The position numbers were made by a program, and so were the translations under genes. The notes under the pieces were generated by a model. It did not search any database. It had not been told where the DNA came from and saw only the letters and a list, made by a program, of their open reading frames with translations. From assembly GCA_015056945.1 (NCBI GenBank), contig SVFH01000003.1:62001-126000 (forward strand): 64,000 bases of DNA, read 5' to 3'. Source of the DNA: Lachnospiraceae bacterium. GTDB lineage: Bacteria > Bacillota > Clostridia > Lachnospirales > Lachnospiraceae. Shown one piece after another: positions 8,201-17,300 of the stretch. How positions within the stretch are numbered: position 1 is the first letter of the stretch; the number at the start of each line of letters is the position of its first letter.

Positions 8201-10479
8201 TGTCTTTGGGAAATAAGAAATATGTGTATAACGGCAAACCACAGGAACCTGTTGTAAAGTTTACGTACAAGAAGAAAAAGCTGGTGAAGGATAAGGATTA
8301 TACCGTATCTTATCGTAACAACACAAATGCGTGCGGCGCCGAAGCGGAAAATGCTCCGCAGATAATCATCAGAGGTATCAATGATTATTATGGAGAGATT
8401 TCAATTCGTTTCACCATTGAGGCGAAATCTTTGTCGAAAAAAAACGCAACGTTACATACCAAAAAGTATGAAGTAGACGATTATACGGTCGCACAGTTGC
8501 AGCAGGGTCTGAAACCCGGCGTTCAAGTGAAGGATACATCCATAGCTGATCTTGCGGATATGAAGTATCAGCTGACGGAAGGGAAAGATTACACTGTAGC
8601 ATATGCAGGTCACCAAAAGGCAGGCAAGGCGAAAGCCATTATTACAGGAATCGGAAACTATGCAGGCAAAGTGGAACTGACGTATGAGATTAAGGGAATC
8701 AATCTTGCGAAGCTTACGTTTGATAAGATTCCGGTACAGACGTATAAAGATACTCCGTGTGTTGTGGTTCCGAAGATTTCTGCTAAATCCTTAAAGAAAT
8801 ACAAGGTTGAAGAAATATGCTACGATACAGTCTATGTAAATAACGATGTTCCGGGCACGGCGACGATTTATTTATATGCAAAGCCGGGCACGAAAACATA
8901 CGGAGATAAAACCCTTACTTTTAAAATTTCTAAAGCGCCCTTGACGAGCGATTTGTTGGTGGTTGGTACGCAAAAGGATGCAAACGGCCAAGTGATTCCG
9001 GGAATTGCGGATGTTGTGTACGATGCGAAAGAACAGAAGCATGAGCTTGTGGTTGCCTATAAATTGAACGGCAAACAGATTCTGTTACAGGAAGGAAAAG
9101 ATTATGCTGTTTCTTATTCCAATCATGTCAATGCCGGCAAAGCAGATAAAAACGGTAAAATCGCAGCATCAGCCAAAGTGCTTATCAAAGGAAAAGGTAA
9201 TTACAACGGAAGTGTAGCAAAGTATTTTGCAATTTTACCGGTCGGAATAGAAACAAATGAGAGTTTTGAATTTGTTACACCGCCGACAATGAAGTATACC
9301 GGCAAAAACGTGAATCCTAAGGTAGAGATTACTTTTATCAATAGTGAAGGAAAGCGTAGTTTGTTAAAAGCAGGAAAAGATTATAAAGTTATTTCTGACC
9401 AAAAGGGTAAGAAAGGCGAAACCGTTGAAGTAAGATATACAATCAAAGGTATCGGCAATTTCAACCAAATGCTCGAGAAGAGTATTGTGGTGACGGATGA
9501 AAAAATTAAAGTTACGGTAAAAAGTGCGACCCGGTATTATACAGGCGCACCGATAGAACCCGGTAAAGGTGAAATTGCGGTATATCGCGGTAAAAAATTA
9601 ATCGACCCTTCGGAATATACGATTTCTTATGCAAATAATCTGAACGCGGGAAAAGCAAGTGTTATGATTAAAGGTGTGGATTTCTACGGTACAGCAACGT
9701 TTCAAATCACACCGCAAAAACTTGCACACGAGAGTAACAAGGGAACAATCCGGATAGAAGCGCCTGCATCAAAGCCATACAGCGGAAATCCTGTTATGCT
9801 CGGCAAGGATGAGTTAAAGCTTTATCAGATTGTTTCGGACCGATATTTAAAAGAGGGAAAAGATTATGTTCTTAAGTATGCTGCAAATACCAACCCCGGC
9901 AGAGCTACACTTACAATTACCGGTAAGGGAAACTACAGCGGAAGTATGAAATATTCTTTTACGATTGACAGAATCAAAGCCTTCTCGTCCGATTACCTTG
10001 TGATTGAAGTGAACGATTGCATCTACAATGCTAAGACACAGAAGCCTAAGGTGAAGGTGCTGTATTATCCTGCAGGTACGGGGAAGGGCGAAAGCATAGA
10101 ATTAAAAGAAAAGAGTGCTTACACGGTTACTTATAAAAATCATAAAAATGCGGGTGTGGCAACCGTAATTGTGAAGCCGAAGCAGAGCGTTTATGATAAG
10201 ATTTCCGTGAAGGAACTGGCGAAAAATTTCCGCATCAGAAAGGCCTCTCTTTCAGGAAACGGAGCGGGAATTAAGTTAGCGACAATTAAGCCGCAAACAT
10301 ATAAAAATAAGCCTGTCACACCGAAGCTTACTTTAACAATGAACGGATATACCCTAAAAGAGAATGTGGACTATACCGTGCAGTATACTGAGAATCATCA
10401 GCGCGGAATTGCTACGGCAACTATTTCAGGCTGCGGAAATTTCGAAGGGGTGCGCATGACGAAGTTTATTATTCGATAA
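5260..10479 (+). CDS. Secreted papain-family (C1) cysteine protease with CnaB domains, acidic EEPSEEPTEEP repeats and multiple Ig-like/MBG-type domains
   Basis: Signal peptide MRKRMFRLIAIVICLVLLGQYIAPLEVFAQ; catalytic Q/C (DQNPYGTCWTFA), H (SNHAVTLVGWDD), N (WLMKNSWG); two CnaB-like domains ending KETGAPAGY and KETKAPDGY; repeated YNGKPQEP...DYTVSY...GKGNYxGS modules. Track start is GTG at 5254; ATG at 5260 has better RBS spacing. Confidence 0.9.
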   Translation: MRKRMFRLIAIVICLVLLGQYIAPLEVFAQNRNEMPVPVAEMVETDGTISEYGLIDDGYEPARPSANSSSLYSTTESALPENYTSPYVTAVKDQNPYGTCWTFATAAISEASVMKENISASPDYSEFFTGYTVYHRNGVTDPLRNTLGDYMDTPGASQGYWYGKGGNLWYSSLGMLGWQGSATEQRYPYANVLGSIPKEEFYQADAHLQEVETYHPEDLSAMKRAIMKYGAISASYYHANEYSGYNPNLYYPYAVTSNHAVTLVGWDDSYSQDHFTSYDVKPENPGAWLMKNSWGDWAGNDGYFWISYEDKTLCDVYAFRMETADNYQHNFHLDGGYSGHFLKLEDGWNYVANVYTNELDTPQSVEAVGIYLKAIEATCEVQVYLNPEEGKPMSGTPLLSKPVTEYFQYEGYHTIELEETIEPVLPGDTFSVVIHVTLSETEQDHPGVWADGTSGAYHATQQSGTSFMGKEWYSSIYFSDVSAENELTFRIHAYTNDTSVSKEEPTEEPSEEPSEEPTEEPSEEPTEAPGEEPSEEVTEEPSEEPTEEPSEEPTEEPSEEPTEEPSEEPSEEPTEEPSEEPTEKPSEEPSEEPTEEPSEEPSEEPTEEPSEEPTEEPSEEPSEEPTEEPSEEPSEEPTEEPSEEPVCTDIVFKKVNMEGQGIVDAKFTLFGDAKCSVAIETVLSDADGMVVFEDLSEGEYFLKETGAPAGYSGLNITFVVNVSDGKSVITSNGGYLTGNATDGYQIINERIKVLLQLIKTYDGVDLSKQDVLSGTEFTLYSDGDCKDEARIATASPKWNAMTGNAVVTFRNILASATDDECCFYYLKETKAPDGYEINEQEVIYCVDYAGVVISRIVGTNNSYSNELPVCNNVSKSEEPGEEPTEKPSEESTEEPSEEPTEEPSEEPSEEPTEEPSEEPTEEPTEEPSEEPTEEPTEEPSEEPTEEPSEEPSEESTEEPGEEPTEDPSEGKISFNAEDFGLSLGNKKYVYNGKPQEPVVKFTYKKKKLVKDKDYTVSYRNNTNACGAEAENAPQIIIRGINDYYGEISIRFTIEAKSLSKKNATLHTKKYEVDDYTVAQLQQGLKPGVQVKDTSIADLADMKYQLTEGKDYTVAYAGHQKAGKAKAIITGIGNYAGKVELTYEIKGINLAKLTFDKIPVQTYKDTPCVVVPKISAKSLKKYKVEEICYDTVYVNNDVPGTATIYLYAKPGTKTYGDKTLTFKISKAPLTSDLLVVGTQKDANGQVIPGIADVVYDAKEQKHELVVAYKLNGKQILLQEGKDYAVSYSNHVNAGKADKNGKIAASAKVLIKGKGNYNGSVAKYFAILPVGIETNESFEFVTPPTMKYTGKNVNPKVEITFINSEGKRSLLKAGKDYKVISDQKGKKGETVEVRYTIKGIGNFNQMLEKSIVVTDEKIKVTVKSATRYYTGAPIEPGKGEIAVYRGKKLIDPSEYTISYANNLNAGKASVMIKGVDFYGTATFQITPQKLAHESNKGTIRIEAPASKPYSGNPVMLGKDELKLYQIVSDRYLKEGKDYVLKYAANTNPGRATLTITGKGNYSGSMKYSFTIDRIKAFSSDYLVIEVNDCIYNAKTQKPKVKVLYYPAGTGKGESIELKEKSAYTVTYKNHKNAGVATVIVKPKQSVYDKISVKELAKNFRIRKASLSGNGAGIKLATIKPQTYKNKPVTPKLTLTMNGYTLKENVDYTVQYTENHQRGIATATISGCGNFEGVRMTKFIIR
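6765..7195 (+). repeat. Degenerate tandem repeat encoding EEPSEEPTEEP linker (first block)
   Basis: Repeated gaggaacctac(g/a)gaagagccaagt-type units in the protease gene. Confidence 0.95.
7888..8166 (+). repeat. Degenerate tandem repeat encoding EEPTEEPSEEP linker (second block)
   Basis: Same repeat vocabulary, second block between CnaB domain 2 and the Ig-like modules. Confidence 0.95.
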
Positions 10480-10491
10480 AAGTACTAAACG

Positions 10492-10532
10492 AAAGAACCT
10501 GTTGCTTCCAAGCGGAAGAACAGGTTCTTTTT
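10492..10532. terminator. Intrinsic (possibly bidirectional) terminator
   Basis: Inverted repeat AAAGAACCTGTT (10492-10503) / AACAGGTTCTTT (10519-10530) followed by TT; lies between convergent genes. Confidence 0.75.
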
Positions 10533-10568
10533 GTTGCCGAGCAACCGCGCTCACGCACAGGACATGCA

Positions 10569-11384
10569 TTAACCAAGCTGCCAGAAGGCTACTGCGCCGG
10601 CAGCAGCAACATTTAAGGAATCCACACCATGTGCCATGGGGATGCGAACGGTATAGTCACAGTTGCTGATGGTAAATTTGGCAAGACCGTCGCCTTCGGT
10701 TCCCAGAACAATCGCAAGCTTGTCAATATCTGAAAGAATGGGATTGTCTATGGAAATTGCGCGGTCATCTAAGGCCATGGCGGCTGTTTGAAAACCGAGT
10801 TTATGAAGATGGGAAAAGTCAATTCCGCCATCTTCTTTTTTATCAATAAAGGTCCATGGAATTTGAAAAGCGCATCCCATACTGACGCGTAAAGAACGGC
10901 GGTAAAGCGGATTCGCGCAGGCAGGCGTAAGCAGTACTGCATCTATGTTAAGTGCCGCCGCACAACGGATGAGTGCGCCCACGTTCGTCGGATTTACAAC
11001 ATCCTCAAGAATTGCAATGCGTCGGGCAGCAGCACAAATTTCCTCTTGTGTCGGAAGCGGGCGCCTTTGCATTGCTGCAAGCATACCGCGTGTCAGTGCG
11101 AAACCGGTGAGTTTGGTAAGAATATCAAATGCAGCTGTGTAAACAGGTACGTTGGGACATTGGGCGAGAATGTCAGCGCCTTCGCCGTTAATATGCTTTT
11201 CTTCCATCAGAAAAGAAACCGGCTTGTAACCGGCTGCAAGCGCACGCTCAATTACTTTCGGACTTTCTGCAATAAATAATCCTTCTGCGGGTTCGTAGTA
11301 GTGCAGTAACTGCGCTTCATTAAGTCTTGCATAAACATCTAATTCGGATGCACCGAAGTCTGAGATTCGTATAATTCTGTCCAT
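10569..11384 (-). CDS. TrmH/SpoU family RNA methyltransferase
   Basis: ILEDVVNPTNVGALIRCAAALNIDAVLLTPACANPLYRRSLRVSMG, IVLGTEGDGL, IPMAHGVDSLNVAAAGAV SpoU motifs 1-3. Start set at MDRIIRIS (RBS on minus strand) rather than the longer track ORF (11462). Confidence 0.9.
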   Translation of the reverse strand: MDRIIRISDFGASELDVYARLNEAQLLHYYEPAEGLFIAESPKVIERALAAGYKPVSFLMEEKHINGEGADILAQCPNVPVYTAAFDILTKLTGFALTRGMLAAMQRRPLPTQEEICAAARRIAILEDVVNPTNVGALIRCAAALNIDAVLLTPACANPLYRRSLRVSMGCAFQIPWTFIDKKEDGGIDFSHLHKLGFQTAAMALDDRAISIDNPILSDIDKLAIVLGTEGDGLAKFTISNCDYTVRIPMAHGVDSLNVAAAGAVAFWQLG

Positions 11385-11527
11385 TTTCTGTTCTCCCTGC
11401 TTTATTCTTTTTTTCATCATAGCACAGAATTGTAAAAAAGAAGATAGGATTTTTTTCAGCATTATGATAAACTGAATAAAGATAAAAATGTAGGACTTTT
11501 ATAAGACCGAAAGGAAAGGGACGGAAA

Positions 11528-12811
11528 GTGGAAAACAGCGGAAAAAAGATAGTCGGAATTTTGATAGGCATCGGCACTGTGTTGATTGTTTTTTTGTTTT
11601 ATTCTATTAATGTAGGCATGGCGATGATTTCAGCGCAAAAAAGAGAAGCAACGTCTGTGGAAAACGAAATCGTATTGAATGATTATATTACAATGAAGGC
11701 GGAAGGTTATGACGGATTTGGTGAAGTGAAACTTATTATTGATGAGAAGCGTTTTATCAATGACCAGAAAGATAAAATCCGTCTTACGGATGAACTGAAA
11801 AAAAGAATGAAGAAAAACGGGCTGTACAAAGCCGGAGTACCGTATGATTGGGCGGAAGACGGTGACGAAGCTGCAGTTGAATTATTTATGGAATATGTTT
11901 TTGACGAAATAGCAATTTCCAATAATCACGAACTGTCAAACGGAGATACTGTAGTGTTGTCCTGGTCTCCTGATTTGTGGGGAAAGGAGAAAGCACAGAC
12001 GGAATCGTTGTTTGGTGTGAAAATTGCAGCAAATGATATTACGATGCGTGTGGAGGGGTTGAAAGAAATTCCGACCTTTGACCCGTTTGAAGAATATGAA
12101 CTTGTGTTATCAGGCTGTGACGGATACGGACGTGTAAAGATTGTGACGGGGTATGAAGACAGAATTCATTATGAAGCGGACTCTGCCAGCGGTTTGTCAA
12201 ACGGTGACGAAGTGACGGTAACAGCAAGCTATCTTGACTATAGAATGACAGATAAAGAGTATTTCCGTATGTTTGGGGAGATTCCGCGAGTGTGGCAAAA
12301 AACGTTCCGAATCAGTACGTTGCCGAAGCATTTACAAACTATGGAATGGGTATCCCCGCAGTCACTGACGAAATTACATGAAAAAGCAGAAGAAGTCATT
12401 TTCAGTGGTCTTGATGATGACGACGGAATTTATACTGCAGATGTCCGGTATGCCGGCTATTCCTTCGCAGTCCGCGAAAATGAGAACTATATGACTTTGA
12501 TATATGAAGTCGATTATGATGGGCAGTTTGAAGATTACATGGGAAGAATGAGAACATGCCGGATGAAATATTATTATTACGTGCAATGGGAAGATGTGGG
12601 AATCGAAGAGGACGGAACCCTTGTCTGTGATCCGGAAGAAGTGAATTACAGTCGGTCGAATTTGAAACTTTATTCGAGCGAAGACTTTGGAGAATGGGTG
12701 TATGCCAATATAGATGGTCATAAAACTTGGAAGGATGCGAAAGATGAAGCGATAAGTCGGTTCTCGGAATATGGAGATTGGACTTTTACAGAAAATAAAT
12801 TTCAGCAGTAA
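11528..12811 (+). CDS. Hypothetical membrane-anchored protein
   Basis: Long ORF with N-terminal TM segment IVGILIGIGTVLIVFLFYSINVGMAM; two related internal motifs (AEGYDGFGEVKLII, LSGCDGYGRVKIV). Confidence 0.7.
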   Translation: MENSGKKIVGILIGIGTVLIVFLFYSINVGMAMISAQKREATSVENEIVLNDYITMKAEGYDGFGEVKLIIDEKRFINDQKDKIRLTDELKKRMKKNGLYKAGVPYDWAEDGDEAAVELFMEYVFDEIAISNNHELSNGDTVVLSWSPDLWGKEKAQTESLFGVKIAANDITMRVEGLKEIPTFDPFEEYELVLSGCDGYGRVKIVTGYEDRIHYEADSASGLSNGDEVTVTASYLDYRMTDKEYFRMFGEIPRVWQKTFRISTLPKHLQTMEWVSPQSLTKLHEKAEEVIFSGLDDDDGIYTADVRYAGYSFAVRENENYMTLIYEVDYDGQFEDYMGRMRTCRMKYYYYVQWEDVGIEEDGTLVCDPEEVNYSRSNLKLYSSEDFGEWVYANIDGHKTWKDAKDEAISRFSEYGDWTFTENKFQQ

Positions 12812-12832
12812 AATCAAAAAAGGAGAAGACTG

Positions 12833-14269
12833 ATGAAAACTTTGTTTATTTCAGATTTGGACGGGACGCTTTTAAATCAGAATGACTCGTTGAGCGAAAA
12901 AACAATTGAAACAATCAGCAGACTGCAGGAGGAAGGAATGTATTTCACCTATGCGACAGCGCGCTCCTATGCAACGGCTTCGATTGTGGCGAAGGGACTT
13001 GTGCCTTCCGTTCCGGTAATTCTTTATAACGGCGCTACGATGATTGATGCTGCGACCGGCGAACTGATAATTCACACCGGTTTCTCACGGGAGGATAAAG
13101 ATGCCATGCGAGATGCTTTGGAACATCTCGGACTCAGGCCGATGGTGTATGCATATGTGAACGGCATTGAGAAGGTGTCATATATTTTATCAAGCTGTAA
13201 TGACGGAATGCAGTATTATCTGGATAAAAGAAGCGGCGATAAACGTATGCGTGCCGTGGAGACTGATGAGGACTTGTGGGAAGGAGACAGCTTTTATGTG
13301 ACTTGTATCGGTGACGAGGAATTGCTGCGACCGGCTTACGAGGCATTGCGGAATGATGCGCGATTCAGGATTACGTTCCAACAGGAAATTTACCGCAAGG
13401 AATATTGGCTGGAGATTATGCCGGCATGTGTTTCCAAGGCAAATGCAATCCTTCTGCTGAAAGAAAAATACGGATTTGACCGTATTGTATCCTTCGGAGA
13501 TTCCATGAATGACATTCCTATGTTTGAGATTTCCGATGAAGCATATGCGGTGGAAAATGCTGCAGATGCATTAAAGGCACTGGCAACGGGCGTGATTGAA
13601 AGCAACGAAGCGGATGGTGTGGCAAAGTGGCTTGATTATCATTGGCAGGAAGAATTGCTTCTGTCCGGCAAACTTTATGATACTTCGGATGCACTACTTG
13701 CGTCCCGGCGTTGTCTGGCGCATCATTTATCCAAGGATTATAATGATACATACGAAGAACAGACGAAAGAGAGAACGGTTATTCTGAAAGAATTGTTGCC
13801 GCACTGTTATCAGAATGTATATTTGCAGGGGCCGATTCAGTTTGATTACGGAACACATATCACGTTTGGGCCGGGATGTTATGCGAATTTTAATTTTACC
13901 GTCCTGGATGCGGCTTCGATTACGATCGGAACGGGCGTTTTTTTCGGACCGAATTGTACGCTTGCAGCGCCGGTTCATCCTTTGGTGGCAGAGGAGAGGA
14001 CCTTCCGTCGAAAAGCAAACGGAGATGTATATGACTGGGAGTATGGCAGACCGATTCACATCGGTGACAGGTGCTGGATTGCATCCAATGTTACAATCTG
14101 TGGCGGAGTCACCATCGGAGAAAATACCGTAATCGGCGCAGGCAGTGTTGTTACAAAGGATATTCCGGCAGGTGTTTTGGCAGCAGGAAATCCCTGTCGC
14201 GTGATACGTAAGATTACGGAAGAAGACAGGATTTTGCCGGAAGAGATTCGTAGGAAAGATATATTTTGA
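12833..14269 (+). CDS. Cof-type HAD hydrolase fused to maltose/galactoside O-acetyltransferase-like left-handed beta-helix domain
   Basis: FISDLDGTLLNQND and IVSFGDSMNDIPMF HAD motifs (N half); SGKLYDTSDALLASRRCLAHHLSKDYN and hexapeptide repeats ITIGTGVFFGPNCTLAAPVHP...IHIGDRCWIASNVTICGGVTIGENTVIGAGSVVTKDIPAGVLAAGNPCRVIR (C half). Confidence 0.9.
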   Translation: MKTLFISDLDGTLLNQNDSLSEKTIETISRLQEEGMYFTYATARSYATASIVAKGLVPSVPVILYNGATMIDAATGELIIHTGFSREDKDAMRDALEHLGLRPMVYAYVNGIEKVSYILSSCNDGMQYYLDKRSGDKRMRAVETDEDLWEGDSFYVTCIGDEELLRPAYEALRNDARFRITFQQEIYRKEYWLEIMPACVSKANAILLLKEKYGFDRIVSFGDSMNDIPMFEISDEAYAVENAADALKALATGVIESNEADGVAKWLDYHWQEELLLSGKLYDTSDALLASRRCLAHHLSKDYNDTYEEQTKERTVILKELLPHCYQNVYLQGPIQFDYGTHITFGPGCYANFNFTVLDAASITIGTGVFFGPNCTLAAPVHPLVAEERTFRRKANGDVYDWEYGRPIHIGDRCWIASNVTICGGVTIGENTVIGAGSVVTKDIPAGVLAAGNPCRVIRKITEEDRILPEEIRRKDIF

Positions 14270-14308
14270 CAATTGTTAACAGATTAGTATGGAGGTTCAT
14301 AACGTAAA

Positions 14309-17300
14309 ATGGGAATGATTAAAGCAGGTAAAAAATCAGTGGTTGAAAAAATGATGAGGATATTAGCACTGTTTTTGGTGTGTGTCCTTGTAGCAAACGG
14401 TAGTGGTTTGAGCGTTTTTGCAGCGGAAATTGGCGATGCAAATGCGGAAGAAACAATGAACGAAAGTGAGTCAGGCAATACGGAAGAACCGGAAAAGACA
14501 GAACAGACGGTGATTGAAGATACGCAGACAACGGAAGAGGTTGCAAGCGGCAATTGGGGCGAAACGGTTTATTGGACTTTGAATACGAAGGGTGTGCTTA
14601 CCATTACGCAGGATCCGGATGCGGAATTTGAAATTTTTTATGATGAAGAGCCCTGGATTGAATATACGGATGCAATCACTAAAATTGTATGGGGTGCAAA
14701 CTGTTTCCGCTCAGATAAGGCAGAGATTTCTCCGGCAATTTCATTCGGAACCAAATATAACGGACAGACATTCTCTAAACTGGAAGAAATCGTATTTTCG
14801 GAGAATGTCAGCATGAGCATGGTTACGGATATGAGTCTTATGTTTGAAGGCTGTGAGAATTTAAAGATTCTGGATGTAACGAAGTTTGATACAAGTAATG
14901 TAAAAAATATGCACGGTATGTTTAAGGGGTGCAGTAGTCTTGAAACTTTGAATATTAGCAACTTTGATACAAAGAAAGTTGAAAATATGTCGAACATGTT
15001 TGACGGTTGTAACAGTTTGGCTTCTTTAGATATCAGCAGTTTTAATACAGAAAATGTACAATCAATGCAAATGATGTTCCGTGATTGCGAGAGCTTAGAG
15101 AAATTGGATTTGAACCATTTTATTACGGACAGAGTAGTTAGTATGCCGGAGATGTTTGCAGGTTGTAGCGGACTGACTGCGTTACAAATCAGTGATTTTA
15201 ATACTTCAAACGTAATGTACATGAATGGTATGTTTTCAAACTGCAATAGCCTGACTGTGCTTGATGTGAGTACTTTTTGTACAGATGAAGTGATTAATAT
15301 GAATGGAATGTTTGAGGGTTGCAGCAGTCTGGCTGCAGTGGATGTGAGCAATTTTGACACTGCAAAGACATTTGATATGAGCAAAATGTTTAAGGGATGC
15401 AGCAATCTGACAATCATTGATGTGAGTGGTTTTGATACAAGCAGTCTGCAAGGCATGAATGCAATGTTTGAAGCTTGCACGGGATTGCAAAAGCTTGACT
15501 TAAGCAGCTTTGATTTGAGCTATGTTTCTGCTGAATATGGAATCATCCCTGTAAGTGACAGACTTTATGAAATCAAAGCACCGAAAAATCTCAAAAGTGA
15601 GATTTCATTGTCAGGAGAATGGGTGCGTACGGATACGAATGAAGCAATCACCATGCTTCCGAAAGGATTGACGGAAAGTGTTGTTTTGCGCAGAACGGAT
15701 ATTGCCCCTTTTATTGGTGTGACTAATATTACACTCAATGAGACCGAGGTGACATTGGATAGTGGTGACTCGTTACAGCTCATTGCAACAATAGAACCTT
15801 CTGATGCAACGGACAAAAGCATTGAATGGTCAACTTCAAATGAAGAAGTTGTATCAGTTAGTGCTTCAGGTCTTGTTAAGGCACATAAAGCAGGTACTGC
15901 AACGATTACGGTAAAGGCGCTTGGCGGTGAAGAACTGAAGGCGACATGTACGATTCAGGTAATTCAAAGGGCGTCAAATCTGGTCGTTACACTTGATAAA
16001 TGTCAGAATGAAAGCGGAGAATACATTCTGGTTAAAGGCGATACGGTTAGCCCTTCGATTTCCTGGGAGAACGGAGAAGTGTGGCCTGAAGTATCATATG
16101 AAGTAAACAATGATACAGCAGTAGTAGAAGATGGTAAGCTGATTGCAATGAATCCGGGGTATGGGGTGCTGACTGTCACAGCAGGAAATGGCGATAAAAT
16201 CGGTCCGAAGGTAACGGTGCCGTATCGTGTATATGAGGAAGCAACAGCCGGTATTTCGTTAAATGTTTACCGGGTAGTGCTTGATCCTGAGAAACAAAGC
16301 AGTTATCACATTGATGCTACAATAGAAAATGAAGATTCTGCATATCCTTATGTGAAGTTTACCGTAGATAATCCGGAACTAATTCAGATTACGCAGCACA
16401 ATAATTCTGCTGAAATTGAACTTGTGGAAGGTGCTTCCGGGAAAGCAAAGGTTACGGCTTCTGCAATTGATGGAAGCGGTATCAGCGCAACGTGTGAGGT
16501 GATTATCGGAACGAGCGTTGATTATGTTACAGTTTATTCAACACTTGAATACGATTCGGAAAATAATTACCTGTTGCAAAAAGGGGAAACTGCTAAATTT
16601 TGGGCAGAAATTTATCCGGCTAATGCGACAATCAAGACAGTTAAATGGTATAGTAATGATGAAAATGTGATTAAAGTGGATGAGGAAGGAAACGTAACTG
16701 CAATAGATTCCGGTATTGCAGCTATATGTGCCATTCCAATGGATGGGACCCATTTTGTAGGAGTAGCTCTTGTCCGCGTGACACGTCCTGCAACTGCTTT
16801 GGATGTAGAAGTTTCGGGTGCCAATGAAGGAAAAGTTGCCCTTGGTGCACCGGAGGAAGATTGTATTTTTACTTTGAGTCCGGTTCTTACAGCCGAAGAC
16901 GGTACAACAGACGGTGTGTTGCAGAATGCAGAATATTCCTTGAGCGGTAAGGGCGTAAAAAGTGTAATTTATCTTGGAGAAGGAAAATTTAAGGCAGTAG
17001 CACCGGGAACTTTGACGATTACAACAACAGCTAAGGGAAAACCGAGCCTGAAAAAGAGTGTTACGGTTACCATTGAGCAGCACGTATATGACCTTGATGT
17101 GCAGGCACCTAAGAATATCGGAACTTATCAGGCTGAAGACGGAGTACACTGGATTGCATATACCGGTTCGAAACCTGTTACGCTGAAGCCGGTTGTAACA
17201 TATAATCATAACAGTAAAGAATTTGCGCCTGCTAAGGAATATAAGAACTTTGAAATTGTGATTCCCAAAGAGGCGAAAGATATTTTAACGGTTGATAAAA

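Noticed and set aside
7845-8270. Minus-strand GSSVGSSLGSS ORF and plus-strand KNPVRSLRRNP ORF
   Set aside because: Same artefact from the second acidic repeat block.
13727-14272. 181-aa minus-strand ORF opposite the HAD-acetyltransferase gene
   Set aside because: Overlaps a clearly coding sense gene; no recognisable domain.
14638-15480. 280-aa minus-strand ORF with repeated LLQPSNI units
   Set aside because: Antisense shadow of the DUF285 repeats; repeat periodicity explains the open frame.
16538-17209. 223-aa minus-strand ORF
   Set aside because: Fully antisense to the BspA-like gene, compositionally odd (Cys/Ile/Phe-rich), no RBS or recognisable motif.
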